A stretch of 30,353 nucleotides of DNA from Clostridiales bacterium. GTDB taxonomy: Bacteria; Bacillota; Clostridia; Oscillospirales; JAAYXM01. The position numbers and the translations under genes were made by a program. The notes under the pieces were generated by a model. It had not been told where the DNA came from, made no database searches, and saw nothing but the letters and a program-made list of their open reading frames with translations. How positions within the stretch are numbered: position 1 is the stretch's first letter; the number at the start of each line of letters is the position of its first letter. The stretch spans positions 1-30,353 of the forward strand of contig JAAYXM010000226.1 of assembly GCA_012515925.1 (NCBI GenBank), given 5' to 3'. This document shows positions 1-7,185 of this stretch, in pieces.

Positions 1-653
1 CCCCAGTTTGTCGGACACGTCGAAATAATCTCCACAATCGAAAAACCCTTTTTATCGATCTGGTACTCAAACGCCTTTTTTATCGCTTTTTTCGCCGCGT
101 TGATATGCGGGACGCTGTCAGCCGCGACCCGCTCGGCGTATGCCACGCCGTCTAAAGTCGAGAGCATCTCGCAAATCCGAATCGGGTATCCCGCGGTCTT
201 CGTATCGCGGCCGTAAGGCGAGGTCTGCGTAATCTGCCCGGGCAGTGTTGTGGGCGCCATCTGGCCGCCCGTCATGCCGTAAATCGCGTTGTTAATGAAT
301 ATCACCGTTATATTCTCGCCGCGCGCCGCCGAGTGCACGGTTTCGGCGGTGCCGATTGCGGCAAGGTCACCGTCGCCCTGATACGTGAAAACCACATTAT
401 CGGGTAATGCGCGCTTAAGTCCCGTCGCAACGGCGGGCGCCCTGCCGTGCGGCGCCTGCGCCATGTCGCACTCGAAATAATTATATGCCAGCACGCTGCA
501 GCCGACGGGGGCAATTCCGATAGTCCTTCCCGCTATATCCAGTTCGTCCATAACCTCGGCAATAAGGCGGTGAATTACGCCGTGCATACAGCCCGGACAG
601 TAATGAGTCTCTACATTTGACAGGGATTTCGGTCTGTCGAATACTACCTTCAT
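1..653 (-). CDS. 2-oxoacid:ferredoxin oxidoreductase, beta (thiamine diphosphate) subunit, partial
   Basis: Reading leftwards from ATG at 653, 217 codons are open to the window edge, so the C-terminus is missing. The protein has CPGC at residues 19-22, a GDGD motif at 93-96 and NN at 121-122 followed by YGMTGGQ; GDG-x(~25)-NN is the thiamine diphosphate/Mg site of this family. It would pair with the alpha subunit to decarboxylate 2-oxoacids to acyl-CoA in the cytoplasm while reducing ferredoxin. The start codon overlaps the alpha-subunit stop by 4 bases (ATGA), and its GGAGG site lies in the end of the alpha gene, which indicates translational coupling. Whether the substrate is branched-chain 2-oxoacid, 2-oxoglutarate or another acid cannot be read from the sequence; the partner resembles VorB. 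Confidence 0.9.
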   Translation of the reverse strand, partial: MKVVFDRPKSLSNVETHYCPGCMHGVIHRLIAEVMDELDIAGRTIGIAPVGCSVLAYNYFECDMAQAPHGRAPAVATGLKRALPDNVVFTYQGDGDLAAIGTAETVHSAARGENITVIFINNAIYGMTGGQMAPTTLPGQITQTSPYGRDTKTAGYPIRICEMLSTLDGVAYAERVAADSVPHINAAKKAIKKAFEYQIDKKGFSIVEIISTCPTNW

Positions 654-1714
654 TGTAATTCACCTCCCGAGATTTCCTCAAGCTTTTTAAGTATCTCCTG
701 CGGCTTCATGACCATTCCGCCCGTGCGGTTGCATAAGTACACCGGCCGCGCGCAGTCAATCGCGAGGCGTACGTCGTCTATCATCTGTCCCATGGAAAGC
801 TCGACGCTTAAGAACGCCTTCGCGGTTTTGGCCGCGCTTTTCAACACGTCAACCGGGAACGGCCACAAGGTTATCGGGCGGATAAGCCCCGCCTTGATGC
901 CCTTCTCTCGCGCCGCCTCAATCGCGTTTCTCGCGACGCGCGCCGACGCGCCGTACGCCACGATGATTATATCCGCGTCGTCCGTCATATAGCTTTCGGA
1001 TTTCTGCTCTTCCTTTTTGATTATCTCATAGCGCTCAAACCGTTTGAAATTCATTTCCTCAAGCTTGCTCGGCGTCAGATACAGCGAGTTTACGATATTC
1101 TTTTTTCTCTTGCCGCCGGTGCCCGTAAGCGCCCAGTCCTTTTCGGGCAGCTTGCGTCCGCCGCTTTCCGGGAACGTGACGGGCTCCATCATCTGCCCCA
1201 AAATGCCGTCGCCCAGTATTATGCAGGGCATACGGTATAAATCCGCCAGATCAAACGCCTCGAATGTAAGGCTTGCCATTTCCTGAACCGAATTAGGGGC
1301 AAGCACGAGCACATGGAAATCGCCGTGTCCCGTGCTGCGCGTCGCCTGGAAATAGTCCGACTGCGAGGGCTGAATACCGCCGAGCCCCGGGCCGCCGCGC
1401 TGGATATTCACGATTACCGCGGGCAAATCCGAGCCCGCGATATAGGATATCCCTTCGCTTTTAAGCGATATGCCCGGGCTTGAGCTCGACGTCATAACGC
1501 GCTTGCCCGCCGAGGACGCGCCGAGCACCATATTGATTGCCGCGACTTCGCTCTCCGCCTGCAGGTATGTACCGCCGACGCGCGGCATGCGCTTGGCCAT
1601 ATATGCCGCGACCTCTGTCTGCGGCGTAATCGGGTAACCGAAAAAAAAGCGACAGCCCGCGCGAATGGCGGCTTCCGCCAAAGCCTCGTTTCCCTTCATT
1701 AAAACCGTATCCAA
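650..1714 (-). CDS. vorB: 2-oxoacid:ferredoxin oxidoreductase, alpha subunit (VorB-like)
   Basis: This 354-residue protein has the alpha-subunit signature GYPITPQTE at residues 26-34, an acidic QAESE stretch at 52-56 and the glycine/serine-rich TSSSSPGISLK at 75-85, followed by a C-terminal transketolase-like domain. In the family these segments form the pyrimidine-binding half of the thiamine diphosphate site; the beta subunit supplies the other half. It is most like proteins annotated VorB (3-methyl-2-oxobutanoate dehydrogenase, ferredoxin). It follows the ferredoxin subunit by 10 bases and overlaps the beta subunit by 4 bases, so the three are one transcript. Substrate choice is inferred, and KorA-type 2-oxoglutarate specificity remains possible. 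Confidence 0.9.
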   Translation of the reverse strand: MDTVLMKGNEALAEAAIRAGCRFFFGYPITPQTEVAAYMAKRMPRVGGTYLQAESEVAAINMVLGASSAGKRVMTSSSSPGISLKSEGISYIAGSDLPAVIVNIQRGGPGLGGIQPSQSDYFQATRSTGHGDFHVLVLAPNSVQEMASLTFEAFDLADLYRMPCIILGDGILGQMMEPVTFPESGGRKLPEKDWALTGTGGKRKKNIVNSLYLTPSKLEEMNFKRFERYEIIKKEEQKSESYMTDDADIIIVAYGASARVARNAIEAAREKGIKAGLIRPITLWPFPVDVLKSAAKTAKAFLSVELSMGQMIDDVRLAIDCARPVYLCNRTGGMVMKPQEILKKLEEISGGELQ

Positions 1715-1724
1715 ATCAGAACCC

Positions 1725-1931
1725 CTACCTTTCCACCTTAATCACAACATCGGGACAAATAATCGCGCACATAGCGCAGCCTATGCATTTATCCATATCG
1801 GCGCAGTACGCCGGATAATAACCCTTGCGGTTGATTTTATCCCCCGACATCGCGAGTATTTTCTTCGGACACACGGTTACGCACAAACCGCAGCCCTTGC
1901 ACTCGTCTTCCTTAAACGTTACTCTCGGCAT
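1725..1931 (-). CDS. 2x[4Fe-4S] ferredoxin-type subunit of the 2-oxoacid oxidoreductase
   Basis: This 68-residue protein has two complete cluster motifs: cysteines 11, 14, 17 and 21 (CKGCGLC...CP) and 49, 52, 55 and 59 (CIGCAMC...CP). It would be the electron-transfer (delta) subunit passing electrons from the thiamine diphosphate centre to free ferredoxin. The frame is open further upstream, but ATG 1931 is preferred because AAGGAGG lies 9 bases before it (1941-1947); a longer start would put that site inside the gene. It sits between the ATPase gene (14-base gap) and the alpha subunit, the usual delta-alpha-beta order. A gamma subunit, if present, lies beyond the left edge. Confidence 0.92.
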   Translation of the reverse strand: MPRVTFKEDECKGCGLCVTVCPKKILAMSGDKINRKGYYPAYCADMDKCIGCAMCAIICPDVVIKVER

Positions 1932-1945
1932 TGACCGAAACCTCC

Positions 1946-2611
1946 TTATATATCCCAAATCTCTTTCGTGTATATTTTAATCGGGTAAGGATTCGGAAAA
2001 TCCCGCCCGTCTATACCCTGCATGAAGCATGTCATTTTAATAGAAAGCTTTGATAGCTCCGCCACCCTTTCGGCATATTCAACCGAGTTCGCTATATGAG
2101 CGCGCGTAGTGGCTTTCCCGATATTGCTGTTGTTTGCGATTGCCGTGAACTTCACGCGGCACGCGGCTTCAATCTCGCGCATAATACTCATAGCCGCTTC
2201 CGGCGCCGCGGTTTCGGGCCTGTACATGTTAATGACGAAAATCATCTCATAGGACTTTAAACCCGCGAAAAACCCGGAGAACCGCCCCAGAGCGTAAGCG
2301 CCGCGGTCATCGCCGCCCAAGTCTATAACATAGTACGTTTTCTTATCCCCCGCGAATATAGAGTAGCTCTCGGGGTTAATCGCGGGGACATCAAGATTCG
2401 TGTTCGCGAATTTCGATGATATCACGCGAATCCCGCGCTCCGCGAGCAGCCTTTCGCTGTCCTTTGAACGGAAATACGGGTTTACGATATCCAAATCACA
2501 GAGCGCGGTGTCAAATCCGCGGCTTTTCAGATTCAGCGCGTAATTTACCGCGAGGTTGGTTTTTCCGCTGCCGTAATGGCCCGCAAACACCGTTATTTTC
2601 TTATATTCCAT
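1946..2611 (-). CDS. MinD/ParA-like P-loop ATPase at the head of the oxidoreductase operon
   Basis: This 221-residue cytoplasmic protein has a Walker A loop GHYGSGKT at residues 11-18, a CDLDIVNPYFR segment at 38-48 and a DLGGDD segment at 97-102, placing it in the SIMIBI/MinD-ParA group of nucleotide-binding proteins. The loop lacks the KGG start of classical ParA/MinD. No membrane-targeting helix is seen at the C-terminus. It is the first gene of the operon, 14 bases before the ferredoxin subunit, and has its own promoter. The role is unknown; by context it may help assemble or regulate the iron-sulfur oxidoreductase, which is inference. ATG 2611 is chosen over an in-frame TTG 21 bases upstream, since a weak GAGCGGG site precedes it. 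Confidence 0.75.
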   Translation of the reverse strand: MEYKKITVFAGHYGSGKTNLAVNYALNLKSRGFDTALCDLDIVNPYFRSKDSERLLAERGIRVISSKFANTNLDVPAINPESYSIFAGDKKTYYVIDLGGDDRGAYALGRFSGFFAGLKSYEMIFVINMYRPETAAPEAAMSIMREIEAACRVKFTAIANNSNIGKATTRAHIANSVEYAERVAELSKLSIKMTCFMQGIDGRDFPNPYPIKIYTKEIWDI

Positions 2612-2644
2612 TTTACACCCGCTCTCAAGCAATCAACAAGCATA

Positions 2645-2673
2645 ATTTTATCAAAAAAAACATCCCAAAACAA
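2645..2673 (-). promoter_or_regulatory. Sigma-A promoter of the oxidoreductase operon
   Basis: On the minus strand, TTGTTT (2668-2673) and TAAAAT (2645-2650) are separated by 17 bases and lie about 35 bases before the ATPase start codon. Confidence 0.6.
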
Positions 2674-2693
2674 GGGAAGTTTTTATGAAAACA

Positions 2694-2723
2694 TTAAAAA
2701 AACCGAATTGCATGGACGGTTTT
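2694..2723 (-). terminator. Second, weaker terminator downstream of rpsR
   Basis: On the minus strand, AAAACCG and CGGTTTT form a 7-bp stem around an 11-base loop and run into seven T residues. It lies 120 bases after rpsR, behind the main terminator at 2804-2832, and may mop up read-through before the next promoter. Confidence 0.45.
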
Positions 2724-2803
2724 CCTCCCCGTTGGGAGGAGAGAAACCTTAAATCGCCTTTTCCGCCCGTCTTTCAGGGAAGAAAAAAACTCCCGTCAGA
2801 CAT

Positions 2804-2832
2804 AAAAAAGCCGCTTATCAAAGCGGCTTTTT
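2804..2832 (-). terminator. Terminator of the rpsF-ssb-rpsR operon
   Basis: GCCGCTT and AAGCGGC flank the short loop ATC, with A and T tracts on either side, so it can terminate in both directions. It starts about 10 bases after the rpsR stop. Confidence 0.85.
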
Positions 2833-2842
2833 GAACGTGGTA

Positions 2843-3073
2843 TCAGTCGTTTACGTAAGGCAGAAGCGCGATATGCCTTGCGCGCTTGATAGCCCCGGTA
2901 ATCTGCCGCTGGTGCGCGGCGCAGGCGCCCGTCATCCTGCGCGGCAGGATTTTGCCGCGTTCGGACATAAACCTGCGCAAGCGTGAAATATCCTTATAAT
3001 CGACATATTCGACTTTATCCACGCAATACGTACATACCTTTTTGCGCTTACGGCTTTTATTGTTTTTATCCAA
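2843..3073 (-). CDS. rpsR: 30S ribosomal protein S18
   Basis: At 76 residues this is the full usual length. It has the basic N-terminus, KKVCTYC (Cys14, Cys17) and the family core DYKDISRLRRFMSERGKILP, ending in HIALLPYV. S18 binds 16S rRNA in the platform of the small subunit as a heterodimer with S6. It is the last gene of rpsF-ssb-rpsR, 43 bases after ssb, with an AGGAGG site just before its ATG, and is followed by a strong terminator. Confidence 0.97.
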   Translation of the reverse strand: MDKNNKSRKRKKVCTYCVDKVEYVDYKDISRLRRFMSERGKILPRRMTGACAAHQRQITGAIKRARHIALLPYVND

Positions 3074-3116
3074 GTGGGTTTTCCTCCTAACTAATAACGG
3101 TTAAAGGCCGCCGCCT

Positions 3117-3563
3117 TTAAAACGGCAGCTCGTCATCCTCGCCGATTAGCTCCTCGAATTCGGACCTGACCTCCGGCATTGAGCCGGATTTCGTATCCTC
3201 TTCCTCCTGAATCTGGGGGGAAGCCGAATAATCGCTGCGTTTGGGCTCGGCAAAATAGCATTCGTCGGCGACAACCTCGACGGAAACACGGTTATTATCG
3301 TCCCGGTCTTTCCAGTTTCTGACCTGGATTCTGCCGGACACCGCCACAAGCTGTCCCTTCCTGAAATACTTTGAAACAAATTCGGCGGTATTCCGCCACG
3401 CGACTATATTAATAAAATCGGTAGTCTGCTGCTGTGTTTCCTGATTTCTGCCGAATCCGCGGTCAACCGCGAGAGTAAACGTAACAACGGGAATGTTGCT
3501 TTGCGTATGCTTAAGTTCAGGGTCGCGCGTAAGTCTGCCCATGAGAATCGCTTTGTTTAACAT
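3117..3563 (-). CDS. ssb: Single-stranded DNA-binding protein
   Basis: This 148-residue protein has an N-terminal OB fold of about 105 residues (MLNKAILMGRLTRDPELK..., then VVTFTLAVDR and FINIVAWRNTAEFVSKYFRKG) and a short acidic linker. It ends in the tip IGEDDELPF, the conserved tail that recruits replication and repair proteins. SSB coats single-stranded DNA as a tetramer. It lies 16 bases after rpsF; the S6-SSB-S18 order is conserved across many bacteria. Confidence 0.97.
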   Translation of the reverse strand: MLNKAILMGRLTRDPELKHTQSNIPVVTFTLAVDRGFGRNQETQQQTTDFINIVAWRNTAEFVSKYFRKGQLVAVSGRIQVRNWKDRDDNNRVSVEVVADECYFAEPKRSDYSASPQIQEEEDTKSGSMPEVRSEFEELIGEDDELPF

Positions 3564-3579
3564 AATGATTCCCTCCCCG

Positions 3580-3885
3580 TTACTTTACATCGTCTTTGCA
3601 AACGATGATCGAGCGCATAATGCCTTCCGTAATTCTGAAATTGCGGTCCAATTCGGCGGGGAAAGACGGGTCGCTTTCAAATTCGACAAGCACATAGTAT
3701 CCTTCGTTCAAATCGTCAATCGGATACGCGAGCCTGCGTTTGCCCCACTCGTCAATATTCGTAACAGACGCGTTTTCCTCAATCAAGCTTTTGAACTTGG
3801 TTGCGAGGGCGTTTGTTTCGTCTTCGCCGATATTGGTGCAATCAACGATAAATACGGTTTCGTACCTGGATTTAACCTTTGCCAT
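3580..3885 (-). CDS. rpsF: 30S ribosomal protein S6
   Basis: This 101-residue protein matches S6: RYETVFIVDC near the N-terminus, WGKRRLAYPIDDLNEGYYVL in the middle and ITEGIMRSIIV near the end. ATG 3885 is chosen because an excellent AGGAGGTG site lies 7 bases upstream (3893-3900); the frame is open upstream into the GC-rich leader, which is not coding. S6 forms a heterodimer with S18 on 16S rRNA. It is the first gene of the operon, behind a consensus promoter and a structured leader. Confidence 0.96.
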   Translation of the reverse strand: MAKVKSRYETVFIVDCTNIGEDETNALATKFKSLIEENASVTNIDEWGKRRLAYPIDDLNEGYYVLVEFESDPSFPAELDRNFRITEGIMRSIIVCKDDVK

Positions 3886-3965
3886 TTTGCTACACCTCCT
3901 TTTGGACTTCGGCCCCCGCTTTACGGGCGCGGCAAACACCCGGATTGCGGGAGCAAGGAATAGAA
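3886..3965 (-). promoter_or_regulatory. Structured 5' leader of rpsF, candidate S6:S18 autoregulatory RNA
   Basis: The roughly 80-nt leader has two GC-rich hairpins on the minus strand: CCCG/CGGG at 3939-3951, and a GCGCCCG/CGGGGGC stem with one mismatch near 3911-3930, next to CCG trinucleotides and just before the ribosome binding site. rpsF leaders in many bacteria hold an RNA bound by the S6:S18 complex that has an essential CCG. I see the hairpins directly; the match to that motif is inferred and would need a covariance search. Confidence 0.4.
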
Positions 3966-3972
3966 CATATAT

Positions 3973-4000
3973 ATTATATAGTATTTTCTAACGATGTCAA
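3973..4000 (-). promoter_or_regulatory. Consensus sigma-A promoter of rpsF-ssb-rpsR
   Basis: A perfect TTGACA (3995-4000) and a perfect TATAAT (3973-3978) are separated by 16 bases on the minus strand. The -35 box lies inside the last codons of the upstream secreted-protein gene. Confidence 0.85.
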
Positions 4001-4492
4001 GTTTTCTGGCTTTTTTGCAATAGAAAAATATATACTGAGAGTTCCGTTATCCGTATAATATGTGACGTTCAGCGTGTTTCCGGTAAAGCTCTTTGCGGAA
4101 AAACAGCGTTCGGTATTCCCGCCGCTCATATCCGGCGTGTATTTAAAGCCCGCGGCGTTGACCTGTCTGATATAGGAGTCAAAATAATCCTCCCTGACGC
4201 CCGTTACGGTAATAACGCATGTATCCTTTGTATACAGCGTTTGCCTGACAACTCCGGCACCAACGCGCGGGATAAGCTTCGCGATAGTGATTCCCGGCCA
4301 TTTGCCGGTACCGTAAACATACTTCGCCCCGTCGTCATGCGCGACGGTGACGCTGTCGCCGTTAATCTCGATATTCTTACCGAGCACGGTTTCAACGATT
4401 TTCTCGCCTATCGCGTTGCCGATGTTCTGGCTTGTTGCCGCGGTGCATACCGCCAATATACACGTTAATATAATAAGAAACTTCCTGAACAT
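3974..4492 (-). CDS. Small secreted protein of unknown function
   Basis: This 172-residue protein starts with a typical signal peptide (two basic residues, then FLIILTCILAVCTAATS, cleavage probably near residue 20). The mature part has repeated beta-type segments with YGTGKWPGITIAKLIPR near residues 60-76, then CVITVTGVREDYFDSYI and NAAGFKY. The W-P...A-K-L-I-P pattern recalls a Firmicutes family of small secreted or lipoprotein-like domains (DUF6591-like), but this is recollection, not a search. No lipobox cysteine is evident. It lies 18 bases after galU and is probably co-transcribed with it. No catalytic residues are recognisable. Confidence 0.7.
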   Translation of the reverse strand: MFRKFLIILTCILAVCTAATSQNIGNAIGEKIVETVLGKNIEINGDSVTVAHDDGAKYVYGTGKWPGITIAKLIPRVGAGVVRQTLYTKDTCVITVTGVREDYFDSYIRQVNAAGFKYTPDMSGGNTERCFSAKSFTGNTLNVTYYTDNGTLSIYFSIAKKPENLTSLENTI

Positions 4493-4510
4493 AGTGCCTC
4501 CCGTAAATTA

Positions 4511-5374
4511 TCAAAGCTTTAAGCTTTTAAGGTAATCGCGAAGCCACTCGCCGGCTTCCGGATGCATAAGCCCGAACTGTATCGTCGCTTCAAGATACCC
4601 TTTGATATTGCCCGTATCGTAACGCTTGCCGGAAAACTCGACGGCGAGCATTTTTTCCCGCGCGCACAGCTTGTTCAAGCCGTCGGTAAGCTGAATTTCA
4701 CCGCCGTAGCCCGGCGGCAGATTCCCGAGAACATCATATATCCCGCTCGTTAAAACATACCTTCCGAGTATCGCGAAATTCGACATTACCTGTTCGGGTT
4801 CCGGCTTTTCAATAAGGCTTTTTACGAGATACAGGTTGTTCTCAATGTTTTCTACATCGAGCGAGCAGTATTTGCCGATATCCTCATTGCCGACATACTG
4901 TACGCCGACGGCGCTCGCGCCGAATTTATCCGACGCGTCGATAAGCTGCTTTAATACCGGTATTTCGGCGCACATAACATCATCGCCGAGCAAAACCGCG
5001 AACGGTTCATCCCCCGTAAATCGCCGGGCGCACCAGATCGCGTGACCGAGCCCCTTAAGCTCCTTTTGCCGCACAAACGTGATGTTCGCGATATTGGCAA
5101 GCGAGCGAATCATAGCGAGCTCATCCTCTTTGCCCGCCGCCTTAAGCTTTTCCTCAATCTCGGGAGCGTAGTCGAAATGGTCCTCAATGGTCCATTTGCC
5201 GCGGCTCGTAATCATCAGGATATCCTCAATCCCGGACGCGACGGCCTCCTCGACAATATACTGTATACCCGGCTTGTCGATTAAAGGAAGCATTTCTTTC
5301 GGAACCACTTTTGTGGCGGGCAGCATGCGCGTACCCAGCCCCGCAACCGGAATTACGGCTTTTTTAACTTTCAT
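4511..5374 (-). CDS. galU: UTP-glucose-1-phosphate uridylyltransferase
   Basis: This 287-residue nucleotidyltransferase makes UDP-glucose from UTP and glucose 1-phosphate for envelope glycans. The N-terminal signature AGLGTRMLPATKVVPKEMLP is at residues 11-30, with GLGHAIWCA for the uridine site, LLGDD for metal, and GKRYDTGNIKGYLEA near the end. ATG 5374 is chosen because the catalytic signature normally starts about 10 residues in; the longer open frame would overlap queT by about 100 bases. As called it overlaps the queT stop by 11 bases, which suggests coupling. Confidence 0.95.
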   Translation of the reverse strand: MKVKKAVIPVAGLGTRMLPATKVVPKEMLPLIDKPGIQYIVEEAVASGIEDILMITSRGKWTIEDHFDYAPEIEEKLKAAGKEDELAMIRSLANIANITFVRQKELKGLGHAIWCARRFTGDEPFAVLLGDDVMCAEIPVLKQLIDASDKFGASAVGVQYVGNEDIGKYCSLDVENIENNLYLVKSLIEKPEPEQVMSNFAILGRYVLTSGIYDVLGNLPPGYGGEIQLTDGLNKLCAREKMLAVEFSGKRYDTGNIKGYLEATIQFGLMHPEAGEWLRDYLKSLKL

Positions 5375-5873
5375 TCTTGTCTGTACTCCCATTCTGTTTG
5401 TTGAAACGTCTGATAAAAAACAAAAGCGGAATCCCGGCAAGGTAGCAAACGGTTGCCTGCGAAATCCCAATCGTCAGGATATTGTAATATAGCGGCGCGT
5501 GTGCAAAACCCGGTATAACGACAAAAGTCAGCATGGCGCCGATTATAACCGCGTTTGCGATTACTGGCGGCGCCGGCGCGAGCCACGGGCTTTTTACCCT
5601 TGACGTCGCGTATGCGGCGATAAGGGTGGCCAATGTCCCGAGAAGTATGTCCCACGGTGTGGTAAAACCGAGCGCCATACCTATGAAATTCGCAACAAAA
5701 CATCCCGCCGTAAGACCCCAGACGGCTTCGGGATAAATAAACGGCAGAACAGTCAACGCCTCGCCCGCTCTGAACTGTACCGGCCCGAAACCGATAAACG
5801 GCAGCGCAAGCGTAAGCGCCGCGTAAGCCGCGCCTATCAGCGCGCCGCGGGTCAGGCGAGAGGTTTTGTTCAT
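5364..5873 (-). CDS. queT: QueT-family membrane transporter (predicted queuosine precursor uptake)
   Basis: This 169-residue protein is almost wholly hydrophobic with about five membrane helices and carries VQFRAGEALTVLP at residues 32-44, the hallmark of the QueT family. QueT is a predicted substrate-binding (S) component of energy-coupling-factor transporters for queuosine precursors; the shared EcfA/EcfT module is not nearby. A GGAGG site precedes the ATG. Many queT genes are preceded by a preQ1 riboswitch, but here the promoter leaves a leader of only about 30 bases, too short for one. Co-transcription with galU is unexplained. Confidence 0.8.
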   Translation of the reverse strand: MNKTSRLTRGALIGAAYAALTLALPFIGFGPVQFRAGEALTVLPFIYPEAVWGLTAGCFVANFIGMALGFTTPWDILLGTLATLIAAYATSRVKSPWLAPAPPVIANAVIIGAMLTFVVIPGFAHAPLYYNILTIGISQATVCYLAGIPLLFFIRRFNKQNGSTDKNES

Positions 5874-5909
5874 GGTTTTCCTCCAAACATGTATCTCAAT
5901 CTTACCAAT

Positions 5910-5937
5910 AGTTTACCATAAATAAATTTTATGTCAA
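5910..5937 (-). promoter_or_regulatory. Sigma-A promoter of queT-galU
   Basis: A perfect TTGACA (5932-5937) and TAAACT (5910-5915) are separated by 16 bases on the minus strand, about 36 bases before the queT ATG. Confidence 0.7.
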
Positions 5938-6145
5938 ATTGTTTTTTATGTGCGATAAACCGTATGAAAACCGTACCGCCCGCCCCCTTCGTACGGAGAC
6001 AAGCTTCCTTCGCTTTAAAAAGCAATTGCGCCCGGGCACCTTTAAAACAGGTTTTAAAACACTGTTTATTATTCCTCCCGCCCGGGTGAAGAGAACAAAC
6101 AACAGCCTTATAATTTGCAAAGCCCGAATTTTTTATGAAAACACA
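5938..6145. other. Non-coding spacer between divergent promoters, with nested inverted repeats
   Basis: The 340-base gap between queT and hprK holds the two divergent promoters and, between them, about 200 bases without a credible gene. A frame in phase with hprK is open throughout but has no ribosome binding site and contains the hprK promoter. The stretch contains CCCGGGC at 6031-6037 and its complement GCCCGGG at 6080-6086. Inside lies AAACAG (6045-6050) with CTGTTT (6062-6067) around the self-complementary GTTTTAAAAC. Confidence 0.6.
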
Positions 6146-6174
6146 TTGTTTTTTACTCGGTTTCATTATATAAT
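6146..6174 (+). promoter_or_regulatory. Sigma-A promoter of hprK
   Basis: TTGTTT (6146-6151) and a perfect TATAAT (6169-6174) are separated by 17 bases. The start codon is 40 bases downstream, with GGAGGTG at 6203-6209. Confidence 0.75.
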
Positions 6175-6214
6175 TTTTAACAAGTCACATTATTCTGAAC
6201 ACGGAGGTGCCCGA

Positions 6215-7162
6215 ATGGTTGAAAACACAGGTAATTATAAAATAAAATTAAAGGAAATAATCAACGAGTTTAACCTCGAAATCATCTGGGCGCCCGACTC
6301 TTACGAGGACATTGAAATCGGAAGGACCGATTTAAACCGCCCCGGGCTGCAGCTTGGCGGATTTTTCGACTATTTCGACAACGAACGGCTTGAGATAATC
6401 GGCAAGGTGGAGATGACATATCTTCAGAACCTTGACAGTGAGACCAGAAACCGCAGGTTTGAAAGCCTGCTCGCCGCGAACGTCCCGCCGGTTATCTTTA
6501 CCCGCGGCATGGATGTATTCCCGGACTTTATCGATATCGCTAAGAAATATGACACCCCGCTGCTTCGCACCGAGGAGCAGACGTCCGTGTTCATGGCCGC
6601 GTTAATCGCGTTTTTAAATCTGAATCTCGCTCCGCGCATTACCCGTCACGGCGTGCTCGTCGAGGTTTACGGCGAGGGTGTGCTGCTGCTCGGCGAAAGC
6701 GGTATAGGTAAAAGCGAGACCGCAATCGAGCTCGTCAAGCGCGGACACCGGCTCATCGCGGACGACGCGGTCGAGCTTAAGCGCGTTTCGGCGAAAACGC
6801 TTTTGGGCAGCGCGCCCGAAATAATCCGGCATTTTATAGAGCTTCGCGGAATCGGCGTCGTTGACGTCAGGAGAATTTTCGGTATGGGCGCGGTCAAGCC
6901 CACCGAAAAGATCGATTTGATTATAAACCTTGAAATCTGGCGCAAGGACAAGCACTATGACAGGCTGGGCATTGAAACCGAGTATACTACCATACTCGAC
7001 GTCCGCATCCCGAGCCTTACGGTGCCCGTCAAGCCCGGGCGAAACCTGGCCGTGATTATAGAGGTTGCCGCAATGGCAAACAGGAATAAAAAGATGGGGT
7101 ACAACGCCGCGCGGGAGCTGACCGAGCGTATTAACGCCCATTTCGAAAACAACAATTATTAA
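6215..7162 (+). CDS. hprK: HPr kinase/phosphorylase
   Basis: This 315-residue protein is full length for the family. It has an N-terminal regulatory domain (about 1-130), the P-loop GESGIGKS at residues 160-167, a DD pair at 183-184 and the C-terminal signature ELRGIGVVDVR at 209-219. It phosphorylates HPr on its regulatory serine and reverses this, linking the glycolytic state to catabolite repression and sugar uptake in Firmicutes. ATG 6215 is chosen for the GGAGGTG site 5 bases upstream. It heads an operon with a PHP phosphoesterase (23-base gap) and a glucokinase; HPr itself is not in view. Confidence 0.97.
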   Translation: MVENTGNYKIKLKEIINEFNLEIIWAPDSYEDIEIGRTDLNRPGLQLGGFFDYFDNERLEIIGKVEMTYLQNLDSETRNRRFESLLAANVPPVIFTRGMDVFPDFIDIAKKYDTPLLRTEEQTSVFMAALIAFLNLNLAPRITRHGVLVEVYGEGVLLLGESGIGKSETAIELVKRGHRLIADDAVELKRVSAKTLLGSAPEIIRHFIELRGIGVVDVRRIFGMGAVKPTEKIDLIINLEIWRKDKHYDRLGIETEYTTILDVRIPSLTVPVKPGRNLAVIIEVAAMANRNKKMGYNAARELTERINAHFENNNY

Positions 7163-7185
7163 ACCCGTCACGGGGAGGCATAAAA

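Noticed and set aside
5374..5470. N-terminally extended GalU
   Set aside because: It would overlap queT by about 100 bases and add 32 residues before a catalytic signature that normally lies close to the N-terminus.
5874..5945. preQ1 riboswitch upstream of queT
   Set aside because: The promoter lies so close that only about 30 nt of leader remain, without a preQ1 pseudoknot pattern.
5939..6214. In-frame 5' extension of hprK by 92 codons
   Set aside because: The extension contains the hprK promoter and lacks a ribosome binding site, while ATG 6215 has a near-perfect one and gives the normal family length.
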